Shown here: piece by piece, positions 11,419 to 24,865 of the stretch
How the letters are laid out: the number at the start of each line of letters is the position of its first letter
Numbering within the stretch: position 1 is the stretch's first letter
Translations under genes and position numbers: made by a program
Source of the DNA: Tillandsia leiboldiana
Taxonomy: Eukaryota; Streptophyta; Magnoliopsida; Poales; Bromeliaceae
Direction: 5' to 3'
NCBI GenBank assembly: GCA_029204045.2
Contig: CM055060.1
Coordinates: 56,942,544 to 57,006,543 of the forward strand
Length of the DNA: 64,000 nucleotides
The notes under the pieces: generated by a model
Seen by the model: the letters and a program-made list of their open reading frames with translations, nothing else
Databases searched by the model: none
Told to the model about the DNA's origin: nothing

Positions 11419-12584
11419 CTCTTTCGTCTCATCTGGAGCCTGGTGTCAGTTCTATCCGATGGGGTGGATTCTGAGATGATTATCTGCGAGTATTTTTGGC
11501 AAAGCAGCACATTTTGATTTATCTCAGATGACTGACAGCATTTTTCTTTTTTCTTCTTCTTTTTCTTCATGGGGCACAGTAAGACTGTTTTCAGCTCTGG
11601 TGCTAACTTAATTAGAAGATCATACTGACAGTGTAGAGTCAAATATAGGCATGTATATATATATATATATATATACAGAAGGATGAAATGAGCGTTATGT
11701 ACATATAGAGTGTAAATCTTTTGCTGATGAACATTGTCTGTACTTATTTGTGCAAGTCCATATATAGTTACTTTACCTACAAGGTTATACAGATTTGGTA
11801 ATCTGCTGTTCTTTGAGCCGTTTTTAATCGGTATGAGAAACTCACATTACATTCTTCATAGGCTTTGCATGTGATGTGATAATTGAGGAGATTTTCCTGT
11901 GCACGCTCCTGTGGGTTTGGGGCATGGAAAGTCTCTTCTCGACAGGGCAAAAGGTTGTGCAACCTTTACCTAAATTCAAACCAGTGGGAATCTTGAATAA
12001 TAATGGAACACATTATACTCCGGACGAGCTACCGTCACCTATGCACAAACTAGCATCATGTAATAGAATATCTCTTTATTTATGTCCGTACTATATTATT
12101 AGGCAATTATATTACAATACGCTTCTTTCTCAAAAAAGTTTGCCAAGTTGAGACACGTAGTATGGCATGTTGAAATCTCATTTGATCGTACAGATCAAGG
12201 TATTCAGAAATGATGCTACAAGAAAAACATAGGCGACTATAGAAGTTTCAAGTGCTTTTTTCTTCGTACATTTCTGATGAATTGTAGCATAGGACTGGGT
12301 AAATAGGGAACTTAATTAGAACACTAAATTAAACAAGGCTACACTATGACCCAAAACCCCAGATTTAAAAAGTAAAAAGAATCCATAACGCAGCTTTATA
12401 CACAATTTTGATCATAACCAGAATAGAAGAATGGCAAGAGGGAAAATAAAACTCCCATGACTCTTTAGTACTTCATGGACAAAACAAAGGTGTTCTCACT
12501 TCAAACTAAGTATTAACAGTACAGAATGCTAGGCAATGGATAGGCACGCACTTTAAGAGTGTCATCAATCTCCTTAATTTCAAC
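11419..12584. other. Spacer between convergent genes (3' UTRs)
   Basis: The Spartan-like gene ends at 11418 and RAD23 on the other strand ends at 12585, so both 3' UTRs lie here. There is an (AT)n tract at 11652-11676. No further coding exon was found. Confidence 0.6.
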
Positions 12585-15500
12585 TCATTGTTCCTCGAAC
12601 TCGTGCATGTGATCCAGAAGATAATTTGCGGCCAACTCCTCATTCCTGTTGCAGGCGATAAACACCTCCAAAACCAGTTGACGATCAAAGCCCATTGCTT
12701 CAAGCTGCCTCAGACATGTCAATTATATTGGTAAAACATAAAACTTCAGACAGAACAAAAAATAAAAATAAAAAATACACAGCAGCCACACGAACTGACT
12801 CAGAAGTCTAATTCCTACATAAAGGTGTCGGTCGATCGGGTCGGGTCTGGATAGTTGATATATATACCCTATACCAGAAAGGTACACATGCCCTAAAAAG
12901 AAATGGTTAGGAAAAATATATATATACCCTACACATTTAATTTCAGGTCAAGTCCGGATTTGGATATTTAAGTTACTAATATACCCATCGCGTCTATTTG
13001 AGTGGGTTTGGCTAGTGACTATATTCGTATACTATCCGCTTAAGACCGGATACAGGTCGGGTCCAGATCGAATATGGATACCCGTATGCATATATTTTTT
13101 ATAAACTTAATTAAAAAGTATATGGACAAACCATAAACCTCTTACTATAGAAAACTCGCGTTCTAATGAGTTGCAGCACTCAGCCAATAAAATTCATTCA
13201 AAAGAAAGTACAAAATATCCATCCCAATACAAAAAAGGCACATCACTGGAAAGTACGAGAGTTATGGAAATGCTATAATACTCCATCGGATATTACTATC
13301 AGGTATTTCACTGGATCCGAGTTTGGATTTGAAAACTATTCTGGACCCTACCTATTAAAAGGTCGGGTTCGAATCGGGCCCAAGTCGGATATGAGTATAA
13401 AATATTCGGACCCATACCTGAAGCTTCAATGGATAATTTTTTTATCCGTATATTTTTATCAGGTCCGTGTAACGACCCGACCCACTAGTAATAATTACTC
13501 GTTGGGCCCAAACTAGAGTCCCAAAATACTCAAGCTCAATTATTATTATTAGTGTCCATGTCTCTTATATACCCATTCATAATCTCATTTCCATCCGATG
13601 TGGGACTATTGGGGGTATCACAAATACCCCCGTTTAGGCCTGAGACCCTTGACATACCCTATCACCTTGTCACTGGCATATCCTATCACCTCGTCCTTCA
13701 GATCCTGGCTCAGCCGAGACTCGTCACACACTTCCGGCTGATAATTGGCTCTAATACCAAATGAAACGACCCGGCCCACTAGCAATAATAACTCATTGGG
13801 CCCAAACTACCGGCCCAAAATGTTTAAGCCCAGTTATTATTATTAGTATCCATGTCTCTTATATACCCAATCATAATCCCATTCTCATCCGATGTGGGAC
13901 TATTGGAGGTGTCACAGTCCGGTTCGGATCAAGGTAGGGTCCGGGTCGGTAATGAGATATAGGGTATTTTGGACAACTTTGGACCTACCTTTATTCAACA
14001 AAGACATGTTTTTGCATCCTACTAGGAGTCTATGACTTCTGAAGTGCAAAATTGTCAACAATAGCAACGAAAGGAAAGGAGAAATGATCGACTCACACGC
14101 TCGATGGCTTCTCGGTCTTGTGGAGTAACTTGCAGGGCTTGTGGTATTTCACCTGCTAACCGACCTAGTAAATCCCTAGTTGGCACAAATAAACTAAATT
14201 AGTAAAGTGCCAATCCTACTAGCTCAAAGATGCTTGTTAATTATATGTATGATAAACATTTCTAACCCCTCTGCTCCCTCAGCCGGTTCATTAATCAGAC
14301 GCAGAAACTCGGCTTGATTTTCCTGAATCAGACGCAAAATCTGAGGATTTTGTTTTCCAAGCTCTTGAAGCATTGGCTACAAATAGCGGGAACTATAGTC
14401 AGCCGATAAAGAATAAGGAACGTGAGTACTACAATATTCTAAAGCATAAAAGTGGAGACCTGTAGGATCTGAGGATTAGCCTGTACTAACGCCAGCAAGT
14501 TTCGGAACTGCAGAGGAAAGGAAATTAATTGAACTATCAGTTTTGTAACTAGAAATGGTTCTCATTCATCAAAATAAGCAACATCAACTACCTGGGGACT
14601 ATTGCGTATCATATCAAGGCTGCCCGCAGCATTTGATGCAAAACTTGGAAGACCCTGTTGGAAGTAAGTGATAATGAGTTGGGCGCATGCACGCATGCAC
14701 AGACAACATGCATGTCCCAAAAAGGTACTACTACTACTATGCTGTCCCAAATGCTATACAACCTGAGGAAAGAGGTCCAGTGGATTGGCATTGGGCCCAC
14801 TGGAAGGAACTGTGGGTTGAGCTTGTTGCGAAGCTTGAACTGAGGGATTAGCCGGTTGGCCACTTGCAGGTGCTCTAGCAGCAGGAGGTGCTTCAACATT
14901 CTCCGGAATACCCTGATAAAACAAGCCAAGAGAATTACTTAATTGTGTCGAGAAAAATCTAATGGACACAAACCTCAAACAGCATCATCTAAACTGAAAA
15001 TCAGGATGTAGAAAGAAGATTGATCTGCACAGAGTCATTTCATATGCTAGCAAATTCTTCTCGAGTAAATAATGGATAGGATTAATGTAGGACAGAATAA
15101 TATTCTCAACACTAGAAAAAAAAATTTTGCGTAGTGCGGGAAATCAAAAACACTTGTTCTTAAAAAAAATAAAAAATCACATCCAGTTGCAACCTACCAA
15201 CTACAAAAAAGATACTATGGTAGCAGAGAGATAAAATAACAGTTCAAGAAGCCGTATGTTACAGGAAAAATCCAACTTCGCCACTCAAACTTTACATAAG
15301 AACTTGCATCCTAAGCATGAAGTCGTATTGTAAGCTTAAGACATGCTAAAGCTATATGAAAAAATTCATCCACTCCGAAAGGAACAATTAATGTAAAAAC
15401 GAATAGAATATTACAGAATATAGATATTCAACAGCTCTCTCAGGGTTGTTGTACGCTGCACGAAGAGCACGAACAACAGTGTCCCTGTCCCAGGTCCCCC

Positions 15501-18500
15501 CACCCATGTCAAGAATTTGTTGGATAGTTTGATCCAAGTTGCTGCCTGCAATGAGATTTGAAGCAGCTTGACCATATGCATCAACTTCAGTGCTGTCCAA
15601 AGGTAAAGAATATAGCATGGTTTCAATAAGAGATTCAAGATATCTAATAGGACCAAGATTAAACGGATCAGTGAAGTTATTAGGCACAAAAGATGGCAAT
15701 GATATACGTTTAAGTAAATTCATATTTCAAAATGCCAGCTACCAAACTAGCATTGCAGAATGATATCAAGATTACAGCAAATAACAGAATGACCCTGGAC
15801 AAAAGAAGAGGATGCAATTCATTTTTCCCTTTAAGAAAGACTACAACTAATTCAATTCTTAAACAACTGATACTAAATGGAATCTGAAAAGTAAACCACA
15901 TTGTTTTGTTTAAATGTTCGCAACTATCTCTATGGCGGTGTTTGGTTCCTCGAAAACTCTGGAAAACTGTTTTCAGGAAAAAAAAAAAAAGAAGTTTTCC
16001 ATGGAAAACACCGTTTTCTAGAGTTTTCATTTTCTGGATAAAAAAACCCAAAACAAAAAAATCGGGAAAACAAAAACACTAGTTTTCCATGAAATCTGAA
16101 AAAAAAAATTCCCAGGGAACCAAACAGATGATAAAGTATTTTCCAGCTAGAAAACTGTTTCCTGGAATATTTTCCAAGGAACCAAACACCCCCAATAAGT
16201 GCCTGTAAGAATTTAATGTGCTTCATGTGTTCCTACAACAAATTGGTCTGCTATGCCGATTCATAACGAAAATAGCACTGGTACTGCAGTTACTAAAGTA
16301 GCCTATAAGATTCAATCCACCCTTGTACAATGGCATGCAAATCAATCCATAACATGTCTTATGTGGCGGCATGCTTCCTGTCCAACAAATCCTTGTGTTA
16401 CAAATCCTACTTATGACTGATGCCACTGCTGCCCACAAGAAGGCATTTTATATTGGCAAAGTTATCAAAATTTCAATTACTTCAGGCTTCCAACTGCTTC
16501 TTTGGCCTCACTGGATCTTCTGCAAAGAATATAGTACAGGTAAAGCTGTTTAAGAAGCCCTGAGCCCTAACAGCTGTCCATTCTTAAAATTTTTTGCCAA
16601 CTTTCAAGTAGAAGCAGAATTTCCAGACATATTCTGTTTTTGATCAAAAAGACTAATTCAGCATCACTTCTAGCCAGAATGTTAAGGCTTACTCGTTGCC
16701 CAATAGTTGACTACTGCTTCTCGAGTACGCAGCTTTTCGAGAAGCTAGGCCAAACCGATACTGAATCTCAGTGACAAGGTTATCCATTTTACAGATTACT
16801 CCAAACATGATTACTAACATTCACAAGGTAATTAACATGGTACAGTTTATTAAACTGCTGAGATGAAAAAAATACCAAAGCAAGATAACTTCATTGTCAG
16901 AAGTAATACATATCTGTTACAGAATGAACTTACGATACACTGACAGCAGGAGCAGGGGCAGCTGTGGCAGTTGGAGTAGGTGCACTTGCAGGTGGCCTGC
17001 TTCACAAGAAACAGAACAGACAAAATCAACAGGGAATGAAATTTATCTCAGGGCTAACATGATAGACAAAAACTCACGCTTGCAAAGTTGCTTCCGGTGC
17101 TTGAATTGTTGCTGATGCCGTAGTTGAAGGGACAGGAGGTACTGTATTAGTAGGGGGCGGCTAAAACCAAGAGAAAAGAAAATCATTTGCATAGGCCCAG
17201 ATAGATGTATCATAGCTGATACTGCTGCATTTACATACTCTTCACTAGTTTTCTTTTCCTATCAAGCTGGTTTACATTTTCTAGGGCATACCATTTCTCA
17301 TACCCCTACTAGCTTTTGCAATTAACCACAATGGCTTTACCTAAATATAACAAAATAACAGCACAAAAAGTTGCAATTACCACAAATATCAAAAATAATC
17401 TTAAAACAAATCATGGTCAGCTTTAAGTACTCATGCAACAATGATTTCCCAGGAGCTCATCCGGTAATATCAACTAACCTTGACTACATGAAATCTAATC
17501 AAGCATCAAGGATATTTTTCATGATAAATCAGAAGTACCACATAAAATGCACCGAAGCAGCTGACTTGCTTGTTATGCCTTTTAAGCTACTTAGAATGAA
17601 CCACACAGAAGCGATTTCGAACATTGCTATATGCAGGATATTTTTCAAAATAAATCAGAAGTACCCTATAAAATGCTATAATTAGATTTTATTTTTTTTT
17701 GGCTAATTAGATTACTATAATGCAACATGACAAAAGAATAATTTAACCAGAAACATGAAAAAAATATTGTACCAAACTAAGAGTAAACATATAACAACTG
17801 TGTACTAAATATTGTTAGTTTGACAAACCTTCAGATAAATTTAAAGGAAAAATTTGAAGAACTTGAAGATAGATGACACACAATTGAGGCAAGCAACAAT
17901 CAACGTTCAGTCTAATAACTCGTATATCTCACAGATATTTATGAGCAATTTTCGCTAAAACCAACCACATGACGATCTCCATAACCTATAAAAGGAGTGT
18001 ATGAGTTCTTAATTATACAGCAAGCATATTTATATATTAATCACCCAAATATGGGTTGTAGTTCATGTACCTCCATCTACTAATATATTAATTTCCTTTA
18101 GTGAAGAGAAAGGAAGGAATGCATCAACTTGAGGCACACAAAGAGAAACTTGATTAACAGTTTGCTATTAAAAAAATTTAAGTACGATAGAAGACTTTTT
18201 GTTCCAACATGTCTCTGCTAAAAAACAGGCCCAGATAGGATGTGCTAAGATATGTCTTAAATAAATTTTACAAGATGATTGCTTTCCAGTCAATATGATG
18301 CATTCAAATTTATGGCACCTAAAAAAGGTTACAGTTCACCTAGTTGCCATTTTACCTCATTTGCGGGCACAGTTGGTGCAATCCCAGTGAATAAGCTCTT
18401 GCTCTGCAAAGTAGTTGTATGTATCACATTAATAGAATCAAAATGATAATTCTTTTGAGTTGTCTTCTTTACCTGAGTTGAAGGTGCAGTAGACACAGAT

Positions 18501-20176
18501 GAAGCTCCACTTGATGTGCCTTTGCTCTACAAAATAGTTATGTGTATCTAATTAAACATGCTAGGAGAACCTATCAAAAATACGAAATAAGCTCTCTGAC
18601 AAAGTTATACAGAGCAATCTCTAAATCCATTTTAAAACATTTTGGAATGACTAGCAAAATACTTAGTAAGATTTAAAAAGCTTTACTTAGATAAGCCGCC
18701 CCGCAGTGTGCTAGCAATAGAAACACTGAATAAAACATAGGCTTCGTATCTAGATCTAGATCTCTGACTAGTGACTACTCCGATAGGCTATGTAGAGTTT
18801 CCATCTTTCCCAGAATACATAATATTGCAATTCAAAAAATCCTCATATCTACATTTCCATGCAAATAGTTATGTAAAGCAACAAATATGTACATTACTAT
18901 TAGGTTCTAGCTTTGTCATTGAGAGGCAAACATGCTTAATATATAGTATATTATCCAGTAAGCACTAAGTGGCATGGATTCTTCATTATAATGAATGAAC
19001 TTTCTTGTTGGGGCATGGTGAGCTAAATAATCTAGTATAGCAAATTAGTACTGAAGACAATAATAATACCAAAAATTTGCTATTGTGAAATAATAAAACT
19101 ATACCTTTGACAACATTATAACGATAAAACTATTTTCAGAAATTTTATTATCAACCAATGTGGTATCATCCTTGAGAACTATCCCTTGATGTATGAGCAT
19201 TTGCTGATCGGACGGGTACACATTCTGGCCTTGATTAATCTCAATAATCTTTTTCACATCGGCAACCTGCACGAAGAATATTCATATTAGAATAATATCA
19301 CTCCTACATCATAGTAATATTGACAATTAGCAACATTACAGAGACAATTAATTGTCAAAAAAGGGACTCTAAACTCTAAGCCCTAAACCAAACTAAAAGA
19401 ATACCTCATTCTATGGAAAAGCAATTCACGAGGAAATACAATTTAGGGACAATGCTAGCACATTGACATCGTATCAGCATCCAAAAAAGGGAAACAAATT
19501 TCTACGATAATGGCCAAGCCAAGAATTCAAATGCCAAGAAGAAGGGAGAGCCCCGTCCTCATTCCCCAAGTTATGCAATGAAAGATAGTCCAACCATAAA
19601 AAAGACCCAAATTTCTGAAAGTATAGTGCTTCTTCCTGTGCCCTAACTTAGAAAATCAAAATTTCTGCAAATAATCAACCTTTCGGAAATAAACGATTTA
19701 TTTCCGAAAATGTTGGAACGATATCCCCTTCAACCTAAACTAAATTACAAACCCTAGATTGCTAATCTGTTGTGCCTTAAAACTTCGAATTCGTCCCATT
19801 GAATTCCACAAAATAATCTAAGAACTGCATTATCAAGCCGATTTTACCCTAAATTCCTCAAGATTGGCACCAAAAAAGCCCTAAAACTTCAAATTTGTCC
19901 CATCGAATTCCACAAAATTATTCGGCTCCAAGAACCACACCATTAAGCCGATTTTAACCTAAATTCCTCAACACCGGATCCAATATAATCGAAACCAAAC
20001 ATAACTACCCGGAAACAACGAAAGAAATGATCAAAGAATCGAACGAAACCGAGTGACATTTTTGAAAAAAAAAAAAGCGTACAAAATCGAAGCGCAAGGG
20101 GAATGAATACCGTGTCTTGGGGCTTCACTTCGATCTCAAAATTCGATCCCTTGAGCGTCTTCACGAAGATCTTCAT
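12585..20176 (-). CDS. RAD23: Ubiquitin receptor RAD23 (UBL-UBA shuttle), 13 exons, 407 aa
   Basis: Exons on the minus strand, 5' to 3': 20176-20111, 19266-19105, 18526-18473, 18403-18356, 17160-17078, 16996-16934, 15592-15415, 14912-14763, 14654-14592, 14507-14460, 14376-14267, 14175-14097, 12704-12585; 1224 nt with stop, and all phases agree. Domains: N-terminal ubiquitin-like domain (1-76, starting MKIFVKTLKGSNFEIEV), Pro/Ala/Thr-rich linker, UBA1 (about 176-216, LDQTIQQILDMG), XPC-binding STI1-type domain (about 265-340, NPQFRNLLALVQANPQILQ) and UBA2 (about 360-400, IERLEAMGFDRQ). The length fits plant RAD23. The family binds ubiquitin chains through its UBAs and the proteasome through its UBL, and stabilises XPC/RAD4 in nucleotide excision repair. 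Exons 3 and 4 (54 and 48 bp) are both phase 0 and lie in the linker. Introns carry a TRIM and a MITE. Confidence 0.95.
12830..13980. repeat. Unclassified repeat-like sequence in the last RAD23 intron, split by a TRIM
   Basis: Short variants of GGTCGGGTC and TCGGATATG recur on both sides of the TRIM (for example near 12836, 13051, 13370 and 13930). Removing the TRIM and one TSD copy rejoins similar sequence across the site. I cannot assign the repeat to a superfamily. Confidence 0.4.
13468..13916 (-). mobile_element. TRIM (terminal-repeat retrotransposon in miniature), 449 bp, in a RAD23 intron
   Basis: Two 155-bp direct repeats (13468-13622 and 13762-13916) begin TGTAACGACCCG / TGAAACGACCCG and end ATCACA / GTCACA. 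The 139-bp interior has a tRNA-Met primer site at 13748-13759 (plus strand GCTCTAATACCA), two bases from the right repeat. A purine-rich tract on the minus strand abuts the left repeat (plus strand ATACCCCCG). A perfect 5-bp TSD, GTCCG, flanks it at 13463-13467 and 13917-13921. No protein is encoded, so it depends on enzymes from another element. Confidence 0.93.
15934..16193. mobile_element. Tourist-like MITE (about 260 bp) in a RAD23 intron
   Basis: The ends are inverted copies: left GGCGGTGTTTGGTTCCT, right complement GGGGGTGTTTGGTTCCT. The GTGTTTGGTT terminus is typical of PIF/Harbinger-derived MITEs. The interior is rich in GGAAAAC/GTTTTCC inverted motifs. No clear 3-bp TSD is visible, so the end points may be off by a few bases. 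Confidence 0.7.
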
Positions 20177-20212
20177 GGCACGCTCTGTCTCTCTCTCTCC
20201 CCCCTCTTCGCT

Positions 20213-20252
<40 letters not shown>
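20213..20252. repeat. (CT)n microsatellite in the RAD23 5' UTR
   Basis: An uninterrupted CT tract lies about 40-75 bp upstream of the RAD23 ATG; it reads as GA in the transcript sense. GA/CT-rich 5' UTRs are common in plant genes. Confidence 0.85.
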
Positions 20253-20253
<1 letters not shown>

Positions 20254-20438
20254 AGGGGGCGAAGAGAAAATGGAATATTTTTTTTAAAAAATAATAATTT
20301 AGTGTAAGAATCACTCGCCAAGTTGGATGGAACGCGTATCGAGTGATCCTGTACTAACATACCGACCAGCGCACAGAATTAGTAACCAATGAAACATTGC
20401 CACGTCAAATAATTTAAGATACCCCACTTTTATTGGAC

Positions 20439-20530
20439 TGGGCCTCTAGAACTTAGACCGGCCCATAAGTAGAAGAGTTGGGCTCAAGATTCAGATTTCT
20501 CTTGGGCCCAAACATGGCCTAAATGGCCCA
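20439..20530 (-). promoter_or_regulatory. Cluster of site II (TGGGCC/GGCCCA) motifs upstream of RAD23
   Basis: TGGGCC or its complement occurs at 20439, 20460, 20503/20505 and 20525, about 260-355 bp upstream of the RAD23 ATG. Such site II elements bind TCP factors and are common in promoters of plant housekeeping and proteasome-linked genes. Use here is inferred from position only. Confidence 0.45.
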
Positions 20531-23500
20531 AAAAAGTCACATCCTTATTCTTATCAGAGAGATTCGTGCATGTGTAATTGAACAAAATTTTTATGGGCAT
20601 TGTCCCGGATGTTCACCACGTGGCAAAAAGGCGCCCAATCATGCCCCGCTCTATCTCTTTCTTTAAATTCAGTAAAAAGTAAAATTTCGCGGAATCGAGA
20701 CTCACGGAATTTTTGCCCCATTTAATATGAAAAAAAGAAAAAAAAAAAAAAAACCTCCCCATTAAATTTAACTAAATGTATTATAATGGACATTTGTGTT
20801 CTATCTCCTGCAAAATAAAACGGTCACTTCTTATTTTTAAATTTATTTTATTTTCAAAATATATATTTTTGGATTTATATTAATAACTCTCTTTCATTAA
20901 ACTTACTCTAACGGGTAGCGTCTAGATTTGGAGCCTGTCCCCTGGCTCCACGTGTAGGACTCGGTCACAAAAGGAAACAAACAAAGTTTGACCTAGCAAT
21001 TACTAGGTCAAAATTTAGAATAAGAGAGTATTTATTTAAAAATTAAAATATCTAATTTTATCATTAATTATTCTTTTAGTTTAAACTTTTATCAAGTTTT
21101 TCAGTGTCATCAATGCATCACTATATGTAAAAAAAAAAATAAAATTATTTGGCTGAAACTTTGAGCACTCATCTATAATAGTTAAAAATTCTGATAATTG
21201 TATTTTCATAGTCACATACTCAAAAAAAAAAAAAAAAAAAATTGCATAAATTAATTATTGAAAACTTTTTTTTTTTTGAGAAATTGGTAACTAGGCCTAT
21301 GAGTAAATTGAAATCATAATGAGAATCGAAATAATAAAACCACCAAATATGTTTGGCTCAGAATAATAATAATTATTGGTATAGTTGATTCATATATTTA
21401 ATATTTAAAAATTTTCATTATAAAAAAATATTTAAAATAAAATTTAAAAATAAAAATATATTAAATAGAGTTTGCACCTCAAAATATAAAATTAAAATTT
21501 TAATTTAAATTCAAACTAAAAGTTAAATATTAAAAATTTACATTAAAATATTGAAATGATAAGTCAAAATTTTAAATATAATTTTTTTAAAAAAATAAAA
21601 TTTGAAAATGAGTGGGCAATTTAAAATATAAAATTAATTTTTGATTTGATTCAAATTCAAATTTAAATGTAAAGACCAAATTTATATTTTAATTAAATTT
21701 ATAAATCAAAATCTAGAATTAAAATATTAATTTCTAAATTTAAATTTAGATTTTAATTAAAAATTAATATTTAAAAAATTAATTTAATTTTAAATATCAA
21801 ATATAAAATATAATTGAGATATTTTCGTAAAATATAATTTTTTTTGAATTTAAATTTCAATCCAACCTCGATTGAAAAAAACGGATGGTTAGGATTTAGA
21901 AGATTTTCATTCACTCGGAAAATGAAATTGAAATGGAACTCCTGCGTATTAAATTTCTACAAACAAATTTGTTCATTCCGATTTCGAATCCTGGGTGAAA
22001 AATGGGCGAACCAAGCCTAAGGACCTGTTTGGATACACAGTAAAATTTTTTTATAGAATTAATAAACTGTAGTTTTGGTCTAAGTGAAATAAGAAATTCT
22101 GTAACTTTAAAAAAATTTATATTTTCTAAATTTAAAGTGTTTGAATGCATACCGCATAATTTTACAAAATTTCTCTCAATTTAAAATTTTAAAAATAAAA
22201 AAACATTAATTTTATATTTTAAAATTAAAATTTTCATAAATTCAAATTAAAAGTTAAAAATTTAAAATTGAAATTTTAATATTTAAAATTAAAATTGAAA
22301 AGTGAAAAATGAAAATTTAAAAATTTAAATTGAAATTTGAAAATTTGAAATTTGAAATTTCAAACCAAAAATTTGAAAATTTTTTTAAAAAATCAAAATT
22401 TAAAATTTTAAATTAAAATTTATTATTTTAAAATTAAAAATTATTTTTTTAAATTAAAATTTATTATTTTAAAATTAAAGTTCATTATTTTAAAATTAAA
22501 ATGTATTATTTTAAAATAATAAATTTTAATGTTTAAAATTTGAAAGTCAATATTATAAAATTTGAAATTTGAAATTTTAAAATTTGAATTTTAAATTTGA
22601 TTTTTTTAATTTTGAAATTTAAAATTTTTAAAATTAAAATTTAAAGCCTAGTTTTAAAATTTTAAATTTAAAATTTCTAAATTTATATTTTTAAATTTTA
22701 AATTTTATATAAAATTTAAAATTTAAAAATTTAAAAATATAAAGTTTAAAATTTGTAAATGTGAGGGAGGTAAGGAATGGTGAATTTTTTTTTTTTCTTT
22801 GGTTAGAGTGAATTGTTATTTTACTCTATCTTTTGAAGTATAGTTACACTATATTTTAAAAAATATATTTTTTTTTTTGTGTGCTAAATATTTTATAGGA
22901 TAATATTCTTACCGGTATAGTATAGTGTAACTATACTACGTTTTTAAGAATATCAAACGGATAACCCTTATTTGTTGCAAATTATTTTGATTCATTCATG
23001 TAATAAATGAGAATATTTATCTACATTTATTTCTTGCTTTTAAACTTGAGACTTTCTAATTATATGGGTCCATGCATGGAACCACGCAATAGGGCACAAC
23101 TCATTAACTGCATTTGACTCTAAATGGAAAGAAGAAAAAAAGTGAGGTTAATTGCATTTGGCCCCGAAATGGAAAGTTCAAAAAAAAAAAAAAAAAAGGG
23201 TAACGTAGAGATATGCAAAACCAAATAGATTTAGATGCCTTGTATAAAGATTTATTTATTAGAGTAGGGATTAAATGCACCACGACGTTCCCTTTTGAAT
23301 TCAAATTCTTTCTTTATTTATTTGTTCATTTATTTTTGAAATTTTGGAGAGTATGCCTTTATTTCGTATTTTTTATCTTCGAGATTACTCCAAAATGAAA
23401 CCATCACAATTTAAAATAGAAATAGCAATGCATGCATGCAGTGTCCAAACGATAATGATTTTCACAATATCAAAAAAGAGATTTTTACCAATAAAGAAAA

Positions 23501-24004
23501 AAAAAAAAAAAGCAAAAGTGATTGAGAAGATCTTAGAAAAGATTTGCATTTTGACATTATTCCTTAGGGTTAAAATTTTATTTTTAAATTTTTCAGAATT
23601 TTATTTTTAGGTAATTTTTGTTTACTGGTTTATATATATATATATATTTTTAGAATTTTTCTGTGAAGAATAAACCTCTAAAAAACAGGAATATAATTTA
23701 AAAAGTTTTAAATTAGTATTAGAGATATTTATATTAAAAAAATTGCTAAAATCTTGGAAATTAAATTATAGTAGGTTTTGAATTTCTAAATTTTATTATA
23801 AGTAGAATTCAAAATTTATTGTAGAATGAGATTTTAAGATTTATTAATTTCTTCTTTCTCTCTCTGAAGAGATTGTTTATCATCTTTGTGCTTTTTTTTT
23901 TTTTTTTTTCTTTTTTTTTCCTCCCAACTGTTAATTTTGTTTAACCAAAATGGTTTGATTTATGCTGGAGAAAAGAAAAGATCTATAATAACTTCGTTGT
24001 GAAG
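20531..24004. other. AT-rich intergenic region without genes
   Basis: No coding exon is supported. 21300-22760 is extremely AT-rich, built of shuffled AAATTT/TTTAAA words. T or A runs occur near 20736, 21220, 22787, 23180 and 23892. Small open frames here are compositional. Confidence 0.65.
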
Positions 24005-24486
24005 TATATCAAAAAGGGTTGTAAAGAAACAAAAGTGCAGGTACTTAAAAAAAAGGTAAAGAGATTTCAACAATTTCAACTTTTATTTCATCTTTCCGAC
24101 CGGATCATCACAAGAAGATTTTGATGACCAGTATTTGAGATTTTAAATTTAAAGATTAGTTACCTCATAATTTCCGACTAAATTTATTTTTTGAAAAAAT
24201 AAACCTAATAATATAACAAATAACGATGCTTAAAAAGTATCGTCATATATCAAAAAGGGTTGTAAAGAAACAAAAGTGCAGGTACTTAAAAAAAAGGTAA
24301 AGAGATTTCAACAATTTCAACTTTTATTTCATCTTTCCGACCGGATCATCGTAAGAAGATTTTGATGACCAGTATTTGAGATTCTAAATTTAAAGATTAG
24401 TTGCCTCATAATTTCCAACTAAATTTATCTTTTGAAAAAATAAGTCTAATAATATAACAAATAACGACGCTTAAAAAGTATCGTCA
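24005..24486. repeat. 241-bp tandem duplication
   Basis: Units 24005-24245 and 24246-24486 match nearly base for base, each starting TATATCAAAAAGGGTTG and ending AAGTATCGTCA. Only a few substitutions are seen (for example ATCATCACAAG versus ATCATCGTAAG). No coding content. Confidence 0.9.
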
Positions 24487-24865
24487 TATGAATCCTTTAT
24501 TATATTAAATTAACTTATTAAATAATAAATTTTACTAATATTTTAAATTTTTCGATGCTCTAAAGTGTCAGAATTTTAAAAAATCTTGACAACTTAAATT
24601 GTCATAATATATTTTACCATACCTAGTATATATAAGCTTCAATATATACGCAATGATTCTTCATTTGCCGACACATTCAAATGCGATACTACACTATATT
24701 GAGACGCTTTTAAGTATAATTAAGTATATAAAAAAATATTCTTAAATATTAATTTTCCTACCTCTCTCTGAAAAAAAAAATAATTTTATACTATAAAGAA
24801 ATAAACAAAACGGATATCATACTACATTTTTCTAAAAAAAAAACTTATTTTAACTTATGCTATGG

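Noticed and set aside
22021..22150. Possible MITE starting GGACCTGTTTGGATAC
   Set aside because: No inverted partner end or TSD could be found; the nearby TGTTTGAATGCATA is in direct, not inverted, orientation.
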